A DNA stretch of 64,000 nucleotides from Serripes groenlandicus (lineage: Eukaryota > Mollusca > Bivalvia > Cardiida > Cardiidae): assembly GCA_031761405.1 (NCBI GenBank), contig JASEVX010000005.1, forward strand, positions 37,556,696 through 37,620,695, written 5' to 3'. The position numbers were made by a program, and so were the translations under genes. Shown piece after piece: positions 1 through 11,440 of the stretch. Position 1 is the first letter of the stretch, and each line of letters starts with the position of its first letter. Below the pieces are notes generated by a model, which worked only from the letters and a program-made list of their open reading frames with translations, had not been told where the DNA came from and did no database searches.

Positions 1-159
1 AAAAAAACGTTTAGACTACTCTATACAGCACATTGTTCATCCAATCTTCATGAAAATTATCAGAACATTCATCAACATAAAATCTTGTCCAAGGTCAAGA
101 CTAGATCATGTGAGGTCAGACATTAGATGACTAGATTAGTTTTTAGCTTGACTATTGAT

Positions 160-1556
160 AAAAACGAGAGCTATTGTCATGACCCTGGCGTCGTCGTCTG
201 CGGCGGCGTGGTCGTCCGGTAAGGTTTTTTGTTTAGCTCAGCTTTTTTTAGCTCACCTGAGCTTTGCTCAAGGTGAGTTATTGTGATCGCCTTTTGTCCG
301 GCGTGCGTCGTCCGTCGTGCGTCAACTTCTTCTCCTCAGTAACCAGTAGGTCAATTGAGATGAAACTTCACAGAAAGCATCCTCTCAATGACTTCACCAG
401 ATTTCCTTCAAATTTTTGGGATCCATGCAGAATTCTGGTTTCCATGGCAACGAAATGAAAAAAACTTCAAAATTATTCTTCTCCCAAACTGGTTGGCAGA
501 TTTTCAAATAATTTTGTAGAAATGTTCCTTGGATGACCCTCTATAAGATTCCTTCAAGCCATGTTCATTGGTCAAAAAACATGGCCGCCAGGGGGGGCGG
601 GGCTATTTTGCCTTATATGGCTATAGTGAAAACTTAAAAAATCTTCTTCTCCGAAAGTGTCTGGCCGATTTTCAAATAATTTTGTAGAAATGTTCCTTGG
701 ATGACCCTCTATCAGATTCCTTCAAGCCATGTTGATTGGTCAAAAACCATGGCCAACAGGGGGGCGGGGCTATTTTGCCTTATATGGCTATAGTGAAAAC
801 TTAAAAAATCTTCTTCTCCGAAAGTGTCAGGCCAATTTTCAAATAATTTTGTAGAAATGTTCCTTAAGTGACCCACTTTCAGATTCCTTCAAGCCATGTT
901 GATTGGTAAAAAAACATGGCCACCAGGGGGACAGGGCTATTTTGCCTGATATGGCTATAGTGAAAACTTAAAAAATCTTCTCCTCCGAAAGTGTCAGGCT
1001 GATTTTCAAATAATTTTGTAGAAATGTTCCTAGTGTGACCCTCTATCAGATTCCTTCAAGCCATGTTGATTGGTCGAAAAACATGGCCGCCAGGGGGGGG
1101 TGGGGCTATTTTGCTTTATATGGCTATAGTGAAAACTTAAAAAATCTTCTTCTCCGAAAGTGTCAGGCCGATTTTCAAATAATTTTGTAGAAATGTTCCT
1201 TAAGTGACCCATTTTCAGATTCCTTCAAGCCATGTTGATTGGTCAAAAAACATGGCCGCCAGTGGACAGGGCTATTTTGCCTTATATGGCTATAGTGAAA
1301 ACTTAAAAAATCTTCTCCTCCAAAAGTGTCTGGCTGATTTTCAAATAATTTTGTAGAAATGTTCCTAGGGTGACCCTCTATCAGATTCCTTCGAGCCAAG
1401 TTGATTGGTCGGAAACTATGGCCGCCAGGGGGCGGGGCTTATATAGTTCAATTGAAAAAAAAAATCAGGTGAGCGATCCAGGGCCATCATGGCCCTCTTG
1501 TTTTCTGTTTTCTATCAGTCGAGCGTCGTGCCGTAGGCGGTGATCTTGTTTTTCTG
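160..1556 (+). repeat. Composite dispersed repeat: element X interrupted by tandem element Y
   Basis: Bases 160-243 and about 1495-1556 match the two parts of a shorter repeat (X) that is continuous at 9166-9312. Between them lies element Y, built from about six imperfect copies of a unit near 160 bp that carries GGGGCTATTTTGCCTTATAT, then a CCGAAAGTGTC segment, then ATAATTTTGTAGAAATGTTCC. Y ends in an inverted GGCCATCATGGCC motif near 1480. The open frames inside are shadows of the repeat. Y therefore appears to have inserted into X. The family is recognised only by its internal copies here; no coding capacity is visible. Confidence 0.75.
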
Positions 1557-1569
1557 AACACTCTTGCGG

Positions 1570-2180
1570 CCTCATTTTTAGCTCCACTGGCTGAAAGCCA
1601 GTCGAGCTTATGTCATAGAGAATTGTCCGTCGTGCGTGCGTGCATGCGTTAACTTTTTCCTTTAAACAACTTCTTCTCACTCACCACTTGGCCAATTTGG
1701 TTGAATCTTCATAGGAAGCATCCTCTCAATGTCCTCTCTTAAATTCCTTCAATTTTTTTGGATCCATCCATAATTCTGGTTTCCATGGCAACCAAAAGAA
1801 AAAAATAGTGAAAACTTAAAAAATCTTCTTCTCTGAAAGTGTCAGGCCGATTTTCAAATAATTTTGTAGAAATGTTCCTTGGGTGACCCTTTATTAGATT
1901 CCTTCAAGCCATGTTGATTGGTTGAAAAATATGGCTGCCATGGGGTGGGGCTATTTTGCCTTATATGGCTATGGTGAAACATTAAAATATCCTCTCCTCC
2001 GAAAGTGTCAGGCCTATTTTCAAATAATTTTGCAGAAACATTCCTTGGGTGACACTCTACAAGATTCCTTTAAGCCATGGTGGTTGGTAAAAAATATGGC
2101 CTCTAGGGGGCAGGGCTGTTTGGAGATTTGATTTTTGCCTTATGGCCGTGGAGCGATACTGGCCCTCTTGGGCCTCTTGT
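1570..2180 (+). repeat. Second, degenerate copy of element Y
   Basis: It starts near a small hairpin, ACTGGCTGAAAGCCAGT, continues with the CAACTTCTTCTC and TTTCCATGGCAACC segments seen in the first copy, holds about two of the 160-bp units, and ends in GGCCCTCTTG. It is more diverged than the copy at 245-1494. It lies immediately upstream of the NACHT gene, with about 300 bp between them. Confidence 0.65.
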
Positions 2181-2370
2181 TATCCAATTTTCATGATAGC
2201 TCATTTGACATTAATTTCCATCAAATTGATTTCTTGTTTGAATCTAGGTCACAAGAGGTTAAGACTAGTTAAAGTCATTTTTTTAAAACCCTTGAAATTG
2301 AAACTGGAAGCACGCCACACAGTTCACAGATTTAAAAATAGACTTCTTAGGTGATCCAAAAGTGCTTTGA

Positions 2371-2414
2371 CAATTTCCATTTTGGCGATGGATTGCAATT
2401 CGTCAGAAAATCTT
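2371..2414 (+). other. Possible upstream coding exon of the NACHT gene
   Basis: A strong 5' splice site (CTT|GTAAGT) lies at 2414/2415, 73 bp before the acceptor at 2487. If spliced there, the frame that stays open from 2371 joins the main exon in phase 2 without a stop. No in-frame ATG lies in this stretch, so the true start would be further upstream. The ATG at 2388 is in another frame and would give a stop at the junction. Transcript evidence would be decisive. Confidence 0.3.
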
Positions 2415-2487
2415 GTAAGTCATTGTTGTTCAAAATAATTATGCTTCTATGTGTTACAAAAATAAAATAATTTTCTAATAAATGCAG

Positions 2488-5400
2488 TGAAACAGAAAAA
2501 GCATATACTGGATATAAATATAGTTTTCACTTTGATTTCACAGAATTAAGGACAGAAATAATAGACCATTATAAAGTAACTGGATGTTGTACCACAGCTG
2601 TACCAGCTCTGATGGATGGAGAAGAAGTCAATATAGATGAGATGTTTGTAATGCCATCAATGAGGGTCAGGAAAAAGATGGCAACTGGTACAAGAGGCAG
2701 TAGTGAGGTCACTAAATTAACCCGTCAAGAAACTGAAGATGTTACGACAGGCAGTATTACAACAATGCATGAGCTTTTTGGGAAGGATGGACAATCCTTT
2801 AGACGAATATGTATTTCTGGGGATGCTGGCCAAGGAAAGACGACTCTGTGTCAGAAGATAGTATCCACCTGGTGTAAAGTCCATGGAAATAATGAAAATA
2901 TACCCAACACTGAACATCAGTTCCTGAAATCATTCAATTTGTTATTCTATCTACCTCTGAGAAATAATAAACTATCAGATGTCATTGAAATGATTAAAAC
3001 TGAGATAGTGAGAGAGGCTTCGCATAATGCCCTGAAGCAAGTTCTGGAAAAAGAATCTGAAAACTGTCTGATTATTCTTGATGGGCTAGATGAATGGCTG
3101 CCATCAGATGACTGTAAGCGCAAAGTACCTTACATTGATCCAAGAGAAAAGTTTACTGTCCTGATAACATCAAGACCCTGGAAACTTGAGGTTCTGCGAC
3201 CAAAGATGCATGAAATAGGACAAGAAGTTGAACTCAATGGGATAAAAGATGACAAGCTTATAGAAGCTGTAGTAAATATCTTGAATAGCAAGTATGCCAA
3301 AAATAAAAATAGAAATTGGAAATCTTTCAAGTTTTTAGCAGATAGCGATAACCTTTCGGGTGATGAAACATATAGCTATTTGAATGAAACATATGAGAAG
3401 GTGAAACATCTGGTAGATGTCCCAATCATTTTAACACAGATGGTTTGTATGTGGTATGATGATGAAGAATTTGGTAACACTCGTGTAAAAATCTACAGTA
3501 AAATGTTGGATTATCTGTTTAATATGGCAGACAGACGTAGTCAAGAGATGTTGGATTCAGCATGGATGAGACCACACGTGTCGAATAATAAACAGCTAAA
3601 TGATGTTTTCAAAGGTTTTACATTTTGTGATATGCACACTGAAATTTTATTCAAGCTCTCAGATTTAGCTTACCATACTCTGTTCAATGAAGAAAGGGAA
3701 AATTCTCTCGTTTTCTCACATTCAGTCACTGAAATATACAAGTTGGCAGAAAATGATGTGAAATTTTGTCTTCTTGTGGGAATACTCTCTCAAACAAAAC
3801 ATCGAAGTAAAGCAAGTTCATACACAAAGAGTATTTCTTTTCTACACAAGACTTTTCAAGAATTTTTGGCAGTCCTATATATTAGTTTTGGAGGAAATGA
3901 CGGAAGTTTTATTGTAATGTTACAAACATTAAAACATTTGGATGACGTATTTGAAATGTCGCAAGTGCTGATATTCTTGAGTGGTCTAAGGCCTGACCTG
4001 ATAGGTGATATAAGTCGTCATATAGCACAGTTAACAGATAAGGATGAAAGGGTTCTGCAGTATAGAAGTTCTCTCAGAAGTGTACATGAATCTATAATTA
4101 TTGGAATTCAGAAAATTATCTATAGCTGTATTGTTGAAGTACCCAAACCCAGTATGTTGGAGAATAAGGTTGAGTTGCGTGATTATTATTTGTTTGGTGC
4201 ACTCCCTGGTATGGATTTCGAGGAGATTAACCCCTATGTGAATTTCGAGGGTTTTAAGTCTTATTATGAAAACTTGGTTAAAGACATTGATAAGAGGATA
4301 CAACTGATTGATTCTGACCTAGTAAAACTGTTTGTTTCCATTAGGTCACAAGAAGATATGGATTCGGTGACTAGTACAGTAGAGAGTTGTTGTTCATCTT
4401 TAACTTGTCTAAGTGTTCGCATATACATGTATGAAGACGAGGAGAGAAATCTTATGAATAAGAATAATTTTCTCACAGCACTATCTAAAGTAAATCATTT
4501 AACCTGTGTTGAATTGGTATATATGAATCTTACACATTCAGATATAGAGTATCTAGGGGAAATACTCTCAGAGAGCACACAGTTAAAGGAAATCAGACTT
4601 AATTTTATTGGGTGTACAACATGTCAACAGGGACAATGTAATTATAGAATAAATCTGTTACATCACAAACAGTTACAATATTTGAGATTACAGGAACTAG
4701 ATGGGGATATTGTACTGAGTAATAAGGTTGCTGTAGACTATTGTAAACTATGGGATGTAAAGCGTTCTGTGTCCATTCTAGATTCATTGAAGTCCTCCAC
4801 AAATCTACAAGAGTTATTTGTGTGTTATGACGGGGATAAAGGCAATGACATGGATGATGATGATGACACAGATGATGATGATGTGTCCATTCTAGATTCA
4901 TTGAAGTCCTCCACAAATCTACAAGTGTTATATGTGCGTGATAACAGGGATAAAGGCAATGACATGGATGATGATGATGACATGGATGATGATGATGACA
5001 CAGATGATGATGATGACATGGATGTTCTCAATAACACAGATGATGACATTCCACCGCATCACACCAATAGTATAACCAGTTCTACAACAACAGTACAGGA
5101 TAATGAGAGGGATGTGCATCCTACTCAATTATGTGTATCTAATGTACTGACTGAAGTTATACCAACATTAAAGAATTTAAGAACATTAACACTGTGGTAT
5201 ATAAACTTTAAACAAGACATACTGAGATTATCTACAGAGATGACAAGTCTGGAGAAAGTGGATTTGGAATGTGTTGCAATGACATTACAGTGCTTACAGG
5301 GTTTTATTGACAGTCTGTCCGACTTACAAGAAGTACATGTACGTATATGTTTGGGATCTATCTGTCCTAAAAAAGATTTGTCTACAGCACTAAAGTACAT

Positions 5401-5488
5401 CACAGACAGACACCAAGGATCACCACGTCATAACGAAATAGCAATTGACAATCTTTATGCTTCATTTACCACCAGACCACGTCACTAA
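2488..5488 (+). CDS. NACHT-domain (NLR-like) protein with C-terminal leucine-rich and Asp-rich repeats
   Basis: This is a large exon of a STAND-class NTPase, likely a cytosolic innate-immune sensor. Counting from the ATG at 2612 (958 codons to the TAA at 5486), Walker A is GDAGQGKT at residues 70-77, Walker B is LIILDGLDEW at about 153-162, sensor 1 is TSRPW at 186-190, and a winged-helix-type motif FLHKTFQEFLA is at 410-420. From about 600 the sequence has leucine-rich features (LTCLSV, LKEIRL, LRTLTL, LQEVHV) and an Asp-rich tract. The frame is open back to 2471 and reads protein-like, including HYKVTGCC and VPALMDGEEV, so the ATG at 2612 is probably internal. I start the exon at the acceptor AATGCAG|T at 2487/2488; an alternative acceptor ends at 2543. 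No N-terminal Death, CARD or HEPN domain is recognised in the part visible. Long intronless NACHT exons are common in bivalve NLR expansions (established knowledge, from memory). The ligand is unknown. Confidence 0.85.
4771..5040 (+). repeat. In-frame 114-bp duplication and GAT/GAC triplet repeats inside the NACHT gene
   Basis: The segment beginning GTCCATTCTAGATTCATTGA at 4771 recurs at 4885, a spacing of 114 bp or 38 codons, so the frame is kept. Each copy encodes SILDSLKSSTNLQ, then a variable strand, then a run of Asp with occasional Met or Thr. The Asp run is longer in the second copy. This looks like leucine-rich-repeat unit gain coupled to triplet slippage. Confidence 0.9.
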
Positions 5489-5800
5489 TTCAGTTCTCAT
5501 CTATGGATAAACTGTACCTTACTGAGTTAATCTTATAATCTGATTGAAAACTGTAAAAAAGCACATCTGACCATTTGCATTATCGATTTGATACTGGTGT
5601 TTTATGACTCCTCAATTTCATTTAAAAAAATTGTCGGAAAAGATGAAATTGCTCCAAGTTTGTCTTTCTTTCTACAAATGTATTCAATTTGGACGAGTCT
5701 CATAATGACATTTTGTATAAGAAGTCTTAACATAGAGATATCACAATAATGAGTTAAGCTATACCTGAGTGACTCAGTTAAGTAACATTGTAATAACAGG
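5489..5800. other. 3' flank of the NACHT gene; no gene seen
   Basis: AT-rich sequence following the stop codon. No canonical AATAAA was seen close to the stop. Part of the 3' UTR is expected here. Confidence 0.5.
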
Positions 5801-6031
5801 TAAACCCTTTCCCTCATACGACAAATCTGCAGCAGACGACTTTGAACGTATTTTGTCAAAACATAGAAAATCGTCATAACTGAATGGATGACCTATGACA
5901 AAAAAGTGGAAAACATTGTGGCAAAAGGAGAAATTGCACGTTTTGTGCAATTTCTTCTTTTGTCACTATGTTTTCAAAACGCCGTCTGCTGCAGAGGCGT
6001 CAGAAAGCGTCTATATGAGGGAAAGGGTTAA
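5801..6031 (+). mobile_element. Family 1 TTAA-type palindromic MITE, complete copy
   Basis: The left end is AACCCTTTCCCTCATA and the right end is GAGGGAAAGGGTTAA, giving inverted CCCTTTCCC termini at 5805-5813 and 6019-6027. The right flank is TTAA and the left flank TAAA. The centre is a palindrome around GGAGAAATTGCACG and TGCAATTTCTTCTT. No coding frame is present. TTAA sites with termini starting CCC fit the piggyBac superfamily (inference). Confidence 0.85.
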
Positions 6032-6034
6032 TAG

Positions 6035-7216
6035 CAGATCTGATTGATATCTAACCGATGACATTATGAATTTATCTGTATCTTTTAGTCTCGGATATAA
6101 AACTTCCTAATTGTAAAACTGGGTGAAGGCAGTTCTGATTGATATCTAACAGATCACATTATGAATGTATCTGTATCTTTTAGTCTCTGATATAAAACTT
6201 CCAAATTGTAAAACTGGGTGAAAGCAGTTCTGATTGATATCTAAAAGATCCCATTATGAATGTATCTGTATCTTTTAGTCTCGGATATAAAACTTCCTAT
6301 CATGTTTACGTAAAACTAGGTGAAAGCAGTTCTGATTGATATCTAAAGGATCACATTATGAATGTGTCTGTATCTTTTAGTCTCGGATATAAAACTTCCA
6401 AAATGTAAAACTGGGTAAAAGCAGTTCTGATTGATATCTAACAGATCACATTATGAATGTATCTGTATCTTTTAGTCTCGGATATGAAACTTACAAAACG
6501 TAAAACTGGGTGAAAGCAGTTCTGAACGATATCTAACAGATCATATTATGAATGTATCTGAATCTTTTATTCTCGGATATAAAACTTCCAAAACGTAAAA
6601 CTGGGTGAAAGCAGTTCTGATGAAAGCAGTTCAGATTGATATCTAATAGATCCCATTATGAATGTGTCTGTATCTTTTAGTCTCGGATATAAAACTTCCA
6701 AATTGTAAAACTGGGTGAAAGCAGTTCTGATTGATAGCTACATGTAACAGATCACATTATGAATGTGTCTGTATCTTTTAGTCTCGCATATAAAACTTCC
6801 GAAGTGTAAAACTGGGTGAAAGCAGTTCTGATTGATATATATAACTGATCACATTAATGTACCTGTACCTTTTAGTCTCGGATATAAAAATTCCAAAATG
6901 TAAAACTGGGTGAAAGCAGTTCTGATTAAAATCTAACAGATCATATTATGAATATATCTGTATCTTTTAGTCTCGGATATAAAACTTCCAAATTGTAAAA
7001 CTGGGTGAAAGCAGTTCTGATTGATATCTAACAGATCACATTATGAATGTGTCTGTATCTTTTAGTCTCTGATATAAAAATTCCAAATTGTAAAACTGGG
7101 TGAAAGCAGTTCTGATTGATAGCTAACAGATCACATTATGAATGTGTCTCTGTCTTTTTAGTCTCGGATATAAAACTTCCTAAATGTAAAACTGGTTGAA
7201 AGCAGTTCTGATTGTC
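6035..7216 (+). repeat. Tandem array, unit about 95 bp, about 12 copies
   Basis: The repeated blocks are GAAAGCAGTTCTGATTGATA, CATTATGAATGTGTCTGTAT, CTTTTAGTCTCGGATATAAA and CTTCCAAATTGTAAAACTGG. Units vary by short indels; one has a partial internal duplication near 6610-6640. The array begins directly beside the family 1 MITE at 5801-6031. There is no coding potential. Confidence 0.9.
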
Positions 7217-7329
7217 TACAAATATTCAGACAGATCGTTCATGTTAATCTAAAATGTATCATATTTGTTCAGTTTATACCTTCAACTTCAACTGTGAGAA
7301 CAGGTCGATTAACGATATCTCAGTTTGTA

Positions 7330-7565
7330 ATGATGCAGCCTGTCGATCTAGAGGTTAGGGGTCCTTATCCTGGCTTGGCCACTCAATCTATTCTACGGTT
7401 GACTAGAGTTATTGTGACTAACAGCATTCGTCATTACCAATGGACTCGTAGTACATGTTGAAAGGTAGTCAGTTATCTGGGAAGAATGTTATATGGACTA
7501 GATGGGTTATGAAACATCACTAAAGTAGTGATGAGATTGAGTCAATCTCCATTTAATAAATAGAC
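7330..7565 (+). repeat. Degenerate SINE copy
   Basis: The order of segments resembles the SINE at 20847-21140: a degenerate tRNA-like head, then CTTGGCCA, then GCATTCGTCATTACCAATGG, then a GGGAAGAATGTTATATGGA segment. It is much diverged and the A and B boxes are no longer recognisable with confidence. Confidence 0.45.
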
Positions 7566-7690
7566 CTACAGGCTACAGATGACACATCTGTTAAATTAAC
7601 TCTGTATAATTGAATTGATTCAATTTTACTTTATTTAAAACAGGATAGAAACGGTACCGACTGATACTTTAACATATATATAAATATATA

Positions 7691-7915
7691 TGAACCCTTT
7701 CCCACATACAAACAAATCTGCAGCAGAAGGCTTTCTCTTCATACTGTCACAAAATATGGAAAATCTCTATAAATGACAGTATGAGTATGTAGTAGAGTTG
7801 AAAACATTGTGGCAAAAGGAGATATTGTTCATTATGAGCATTTTGTTCCTTTTGTCACAATGAATCCAAAAGTCTTCTACTTTATAGACATCAGAATGCG
7901 TCTGTATGTGCTAAA
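7691..7915 (+). mobile_element. Family 1 MITE
   Basis: The left end AACCCTTTCCCACATA is intact, followed by the CTGCAGCAGA segment. The central palindrome reads GGAGATATTGTTCAT then ATGAGCATTTTGTTCC. The right terminus is decayed (GTGCTAAAGGACTC). Confidence 0.75.
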
Positions 7916-8261
7916 GGACTCAATATGAAACTCTTTGAAAAGTCTACTCTCAGTACATCTGGGGAGTAATTGTAATAGTTGGAAAAGGGAAATGTTTGAT
8001 ACAGAGTTGAAATGTGTGGGAAAAGGAGGAAGTGTGCAGTTTTTCCTCGTTCGTACAATATTTGTTGTAGTTGTCAACTGCAGAAATGTCATCTTTAACA
8101 AGGAATGGGTTTAATGTTACTTATTTCACTTCTGAGAGTTTTAATGTTGTTGTGTTCAGCTCTTTCACTATATGTATGTTTGTGCTAACTACCAAGGATA
8201 TTATATGTGTGAAGCACTGTCACTCCACCCTTTCCCTGCTAATTGCATGTGGTTTTTAGCT

Positions 8262-9165
8262 CGACTTTTGAAAAACAAGAGGGCCATGATGGCCCTGGAA
8301 TCGCTCACCTGATTTTTTTTTTCACTTTAGCTATATAAGCCCCGCCCCCTGGCAGCCATAGTTTTTCGACCAATCAACTTGTTTGAAGGAATCAGATAGA
8401 GGGTCACCCTAGGAACATTTCTACAAAATTATTTGAAAATCTGCCTGACACTTTCGGAGGAGAAGATTTTTTAAGTTTTCATTATAGCCATATAAGGCAA
8501 AATAGCCCCGCCCCTCCTGGCGGCCATGTTTTTCGACCATTCAACATGGCTTGAAGGAATCTGATAGTGGGTCACTTAAGGAACATTTCTACAAAACTAT
8601 TTGAAAATATGCCAACCAGTTTGGGAGAAGAAGATTTTTTAAGTTTTCACTATAGCAATATAAGGCAAAATAGCCCCGCCCCCATGGCGGCCATGTTTTT
8701 CGATCAATCAACATGGCTTGAAGGAATCTGATAGAGGGTCATCCAAGGAACATTTCTACAAAATTATTTGAAAATCGGCCTGACACTTTCGGAGGAGAAG
8801 ATTTTTTAAGTTTTCACTATAGCCATATAAGGCAAAATAGCCCCGCCCTCTGGCGGCCATGTTTTTCGACCAATCAATATGGCTTGAAGGAATCTGATAG
8901 AGGGTCATCCAAGGAACATTTCTACAAAATTATTTGAAAATCTGCCAACCAGTTCTGAAGTTTTTTTCATTTCGTTGCCATGGAAACCAGAATTATGCAT
9001 GGATCCCGAAAATTTGAAGGAATTCTGGTGAGGTCAATGTGGGGATGCTTCCTGTGAAGTTTCATCCCAATTGACCCACTGGTTACTGAGGAGAAAAAGT
9101 TGACGGACGACGGACAAAAGGCCATCACAATAACTCACCCTGAGCACTTCGTGCACAGGTGAGCT
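8262..9165 (-). repeat. Element Y array, inverted relative to the copy at 245-1494
   Basis: It opens with GAGGGCCATGATGGCCC, runs through about four of the 160-bp units in reverse complement, then the CCATGGAAACCAGAAT segment, and closes with ACTCACCCTGAGCAC. Read on the minus strand it has the same order as the first copy. With 245-1494 it forms an inverted pair around the NACHT gene. Confidence 0.75.
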
Positions 9166-9312
9166 AAAAACAAGAGCTATTGTCATGACCCTGGCGTCGG
9201 CGTCTGCGGCGGCGTGGTCGTCGGGTTAAGGTTTTTTGTTTAGCTCATTTTTTTTTGTCTGTTTTCTCCCTATCAGTTGAGCGTCTGTGCCGTACGCGGT
9301 GCTCTTGTTTAT
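9166..9312 (+). repeat. Element X, uninterrupted copy
   Basis: It begins AAGAGCTATTGTCATGACCC and ends GCGGTGCTCTTGTTTATTG. The first part equals 160-243 and the last part equals about 1495-1556, which shows that the first copy was split by element Y. Confidence 0.65.
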
Positions 9313-9649
9313 TGATAAAGGCATCGACTCTCAACGCATCTGGGGAGTAATTAAGATAATTTAAAAAAAAAATGGAAGTTTACTTTTGCTACAGAGTTGG
9401 TTGATATCATTGTTGGGAAAGGAGGAATATATTTTTGCAACACAGTCACTTCACCCTTTTCAATATCAATAAGATGTTTTCCTTTTCCTATGATGTTTTC
9501 AATTCAGCATCAAAATTATACATCCAATGTTCATACTAAAATATTTTTACCAAATAAATCTGCATAAAGCATAACAAGTATAGGAACAGTGCCACATTTA
9601 GAAGGTTTCATCTAGTTGCATATCTTATTATTATTTTTTAAATACTGTT

Positions 9650-9865
9650 TTTTTTAGTTTGACTTCGGAGAATAAGGAGGGCCATTGTAGTCGCATTTGT
9701 GTCGGCGTTGCAGTTTTGCTCGTGCATGCTCATCTTTCAAAATAAAACAATCATCCATTATGGCCATATTTAATACTATCAAGCAACTATCTTATAAACA
9801 CTGTTTACTTTAGTATGAATCGGCCAATAGTCGAGCATGCTGTCTTTAGGACAGCTCTTGTTGTT
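9650..9865 (+). repeat. Related short dispersed repeat
   Basis: Opens with TTTGACTTCGGAGAATAAGG then GAGGGCCATTGTAG and closes with GTCGAGCATGCTGTC and GGACAGCTCTTGTTG. The ends resemble those of elements X and Y. Confidence 0.45.
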
Positions 9866-10200
9866 CTAACTGTATACATCATAGAACGGAAACTTAATGT
9901 TTATTGCAAAGTGTGAGGAAACATTTACTTCATGCACCATAGAATGGAAAGTTAGTGTTAAATTGCAAAGTATGTGGAAACACTTATTTTATGCACCATA
10001 GCATATATATTTTCTGTTTTATTGCAAAGGAATACAAAGTGTGTAGAAACGCAATATGTATACACCATCAAATTAACCGTTCTGTCAATTACAAAAGATG
10101 CTTATTTGCAAATAGTGTATAGAAACACAAATTGTATAGAACATAGTATGAACATTTTCTGTTAATTACAAATATAATAGTGTATTGCAACAAAATAAAC
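9866..10200 (+). repeat. Degenerate tandem repeat, about 60-70 bp unit
   Basis: Around five imperfect copies of a unit with CACCATAGAATGGAAAGTTA, ATTGCAAAGTGTGTGGAAAC and ACTTATTTTATG. Divergence between units is high. Confidence 0.6.
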
Positions 10201-10281
10201 TGGTTTGAAACCTAAAAGAAACTGCTAAAACGAGGAAACAGTTGACGGACAGATGTGTTTGTTTACTATATTCATACATAA

Positions 10282-10496
10282 TTAACCCCTTCCCTCATAT
10301 AGCCGCTTTCCGACGCCTCTGCAGCAGAAGGCTTTTGAAAACATAGTGACAAAAGAAGAAATTGCTCAAAACGAGCAATTTCTCCTTTTGCCACAATGTT
10401 TTCCACTTTTAGTCATAGGTTATCAATTCAATTATAGAGATTTTCTATTTTTTGACAAATTATGTTTAAAGTCGTCTGCTGCAGGGAAAGGGTTAA
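10282..10496 (-). mobile_element. Family 1 MITE with TTAA on both sides
   Basis: TTAA at 10282-10285 and 10493-10496 flank ACCCCTTCCCTCAT and GGGAAAGGGT. The centre reads AAATTGCTCAAAACGAGCAA, a near-perfect hairpin. It is one of the clearest copies for the target-site claim. Orientation is opposite to the copy at 5801. Confidence 0.85.
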
Positions 10497-11440
10497 CTAT
10501 TTGACAAGCAGATATACGTATCATAAACTCCCAGGCCTGTGTGCTATGAAAGCAAAGCAATTGGTATTTGTGATCAGTGTAGATCCAGATCAACCTGCAT
10601 CTCCACGCATTTTAATCATCACGCGTCCATTGGTAAAAAAAAAAAGGAAACTTCTAACAAGCATTGTGTATTCTGATCGAATTACAACAATGCACAGACA
10701 TAAACTTGTCTACATGTAAACTTGTCTTAACATTTGCTTTTTGTTTTATACAATATGATATGTTTGGTGCGACTTGTATATCTAGAACTTTCTTGTAATG
10801 TACATTTGTGAAGACAGGGCTGAGACATTTATACAATTTGTTATGACTTGTATTATGTATATCTTTATTATAATGTACATTTGTATGTACTGAGGTTGTG
10901 TGGATACACATAAACTATTTCTAAACTGTTTAAGGTGGACATTGAAGGATCTAATGAGTCTGTGTGTCTGTACAGTCTGATCAGATTCTTGACTTTAAAC
11001 ATTTGTAACAAATTCCCTGATCGCCCGAAACAGCTCATATGTAGAAGTTATTAGGAAAACAGGTTAATTATTGTTTGGAAAGTAGCACTTATAATCGATG
11101 TTTTATGTTTCAAGTTCCCACAATGTTTTCAACATTCATCTGCTTAATGAATGGAATTATTTACCTTAATTTTGTAAATTATCTATGTATTATGTATATA
11201 TTCAGGAATAAATCACAGCTTGTCAGACTCATAGTTTGTCATTAATCACCAAACCTTTTATTTCAAATGTATTTCGGATCAGTTACCTGTACTATATTAT
11301 TACAGTATATCCCTGATAAAGATGACATTTCATGCTTTCTGATTAATCACCAAGGGGCGTTGCACATTGAAAACTAAGTGATTTCTATGAAATCATGTGA
11401 GCGATTAAGGACCATCACGGTCCTCTTGTCCTGTAAGGTA
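10497..11440. other. No gene seen; diverged repeat fragments
   Basis: Contains a stretch with GATCCAGATCAACCTGC at about 10580 that recalls family 2, a loose duplication of AATGTACATTTGT at about 10797 and 10870, a family 1 remnant near 11115 and the end of an element like Y (CCATCACGGTCCTCTTG) near 11411-11430. Confidence 0.5.

Noticed and set aside
2388..2415. ATG at 2388 as the NACHT gene start
   Set aside because: Its frame gives an immediate stop when joined to the acceptor at 2487 and does not fit the acceptor at 2543 without a shift.
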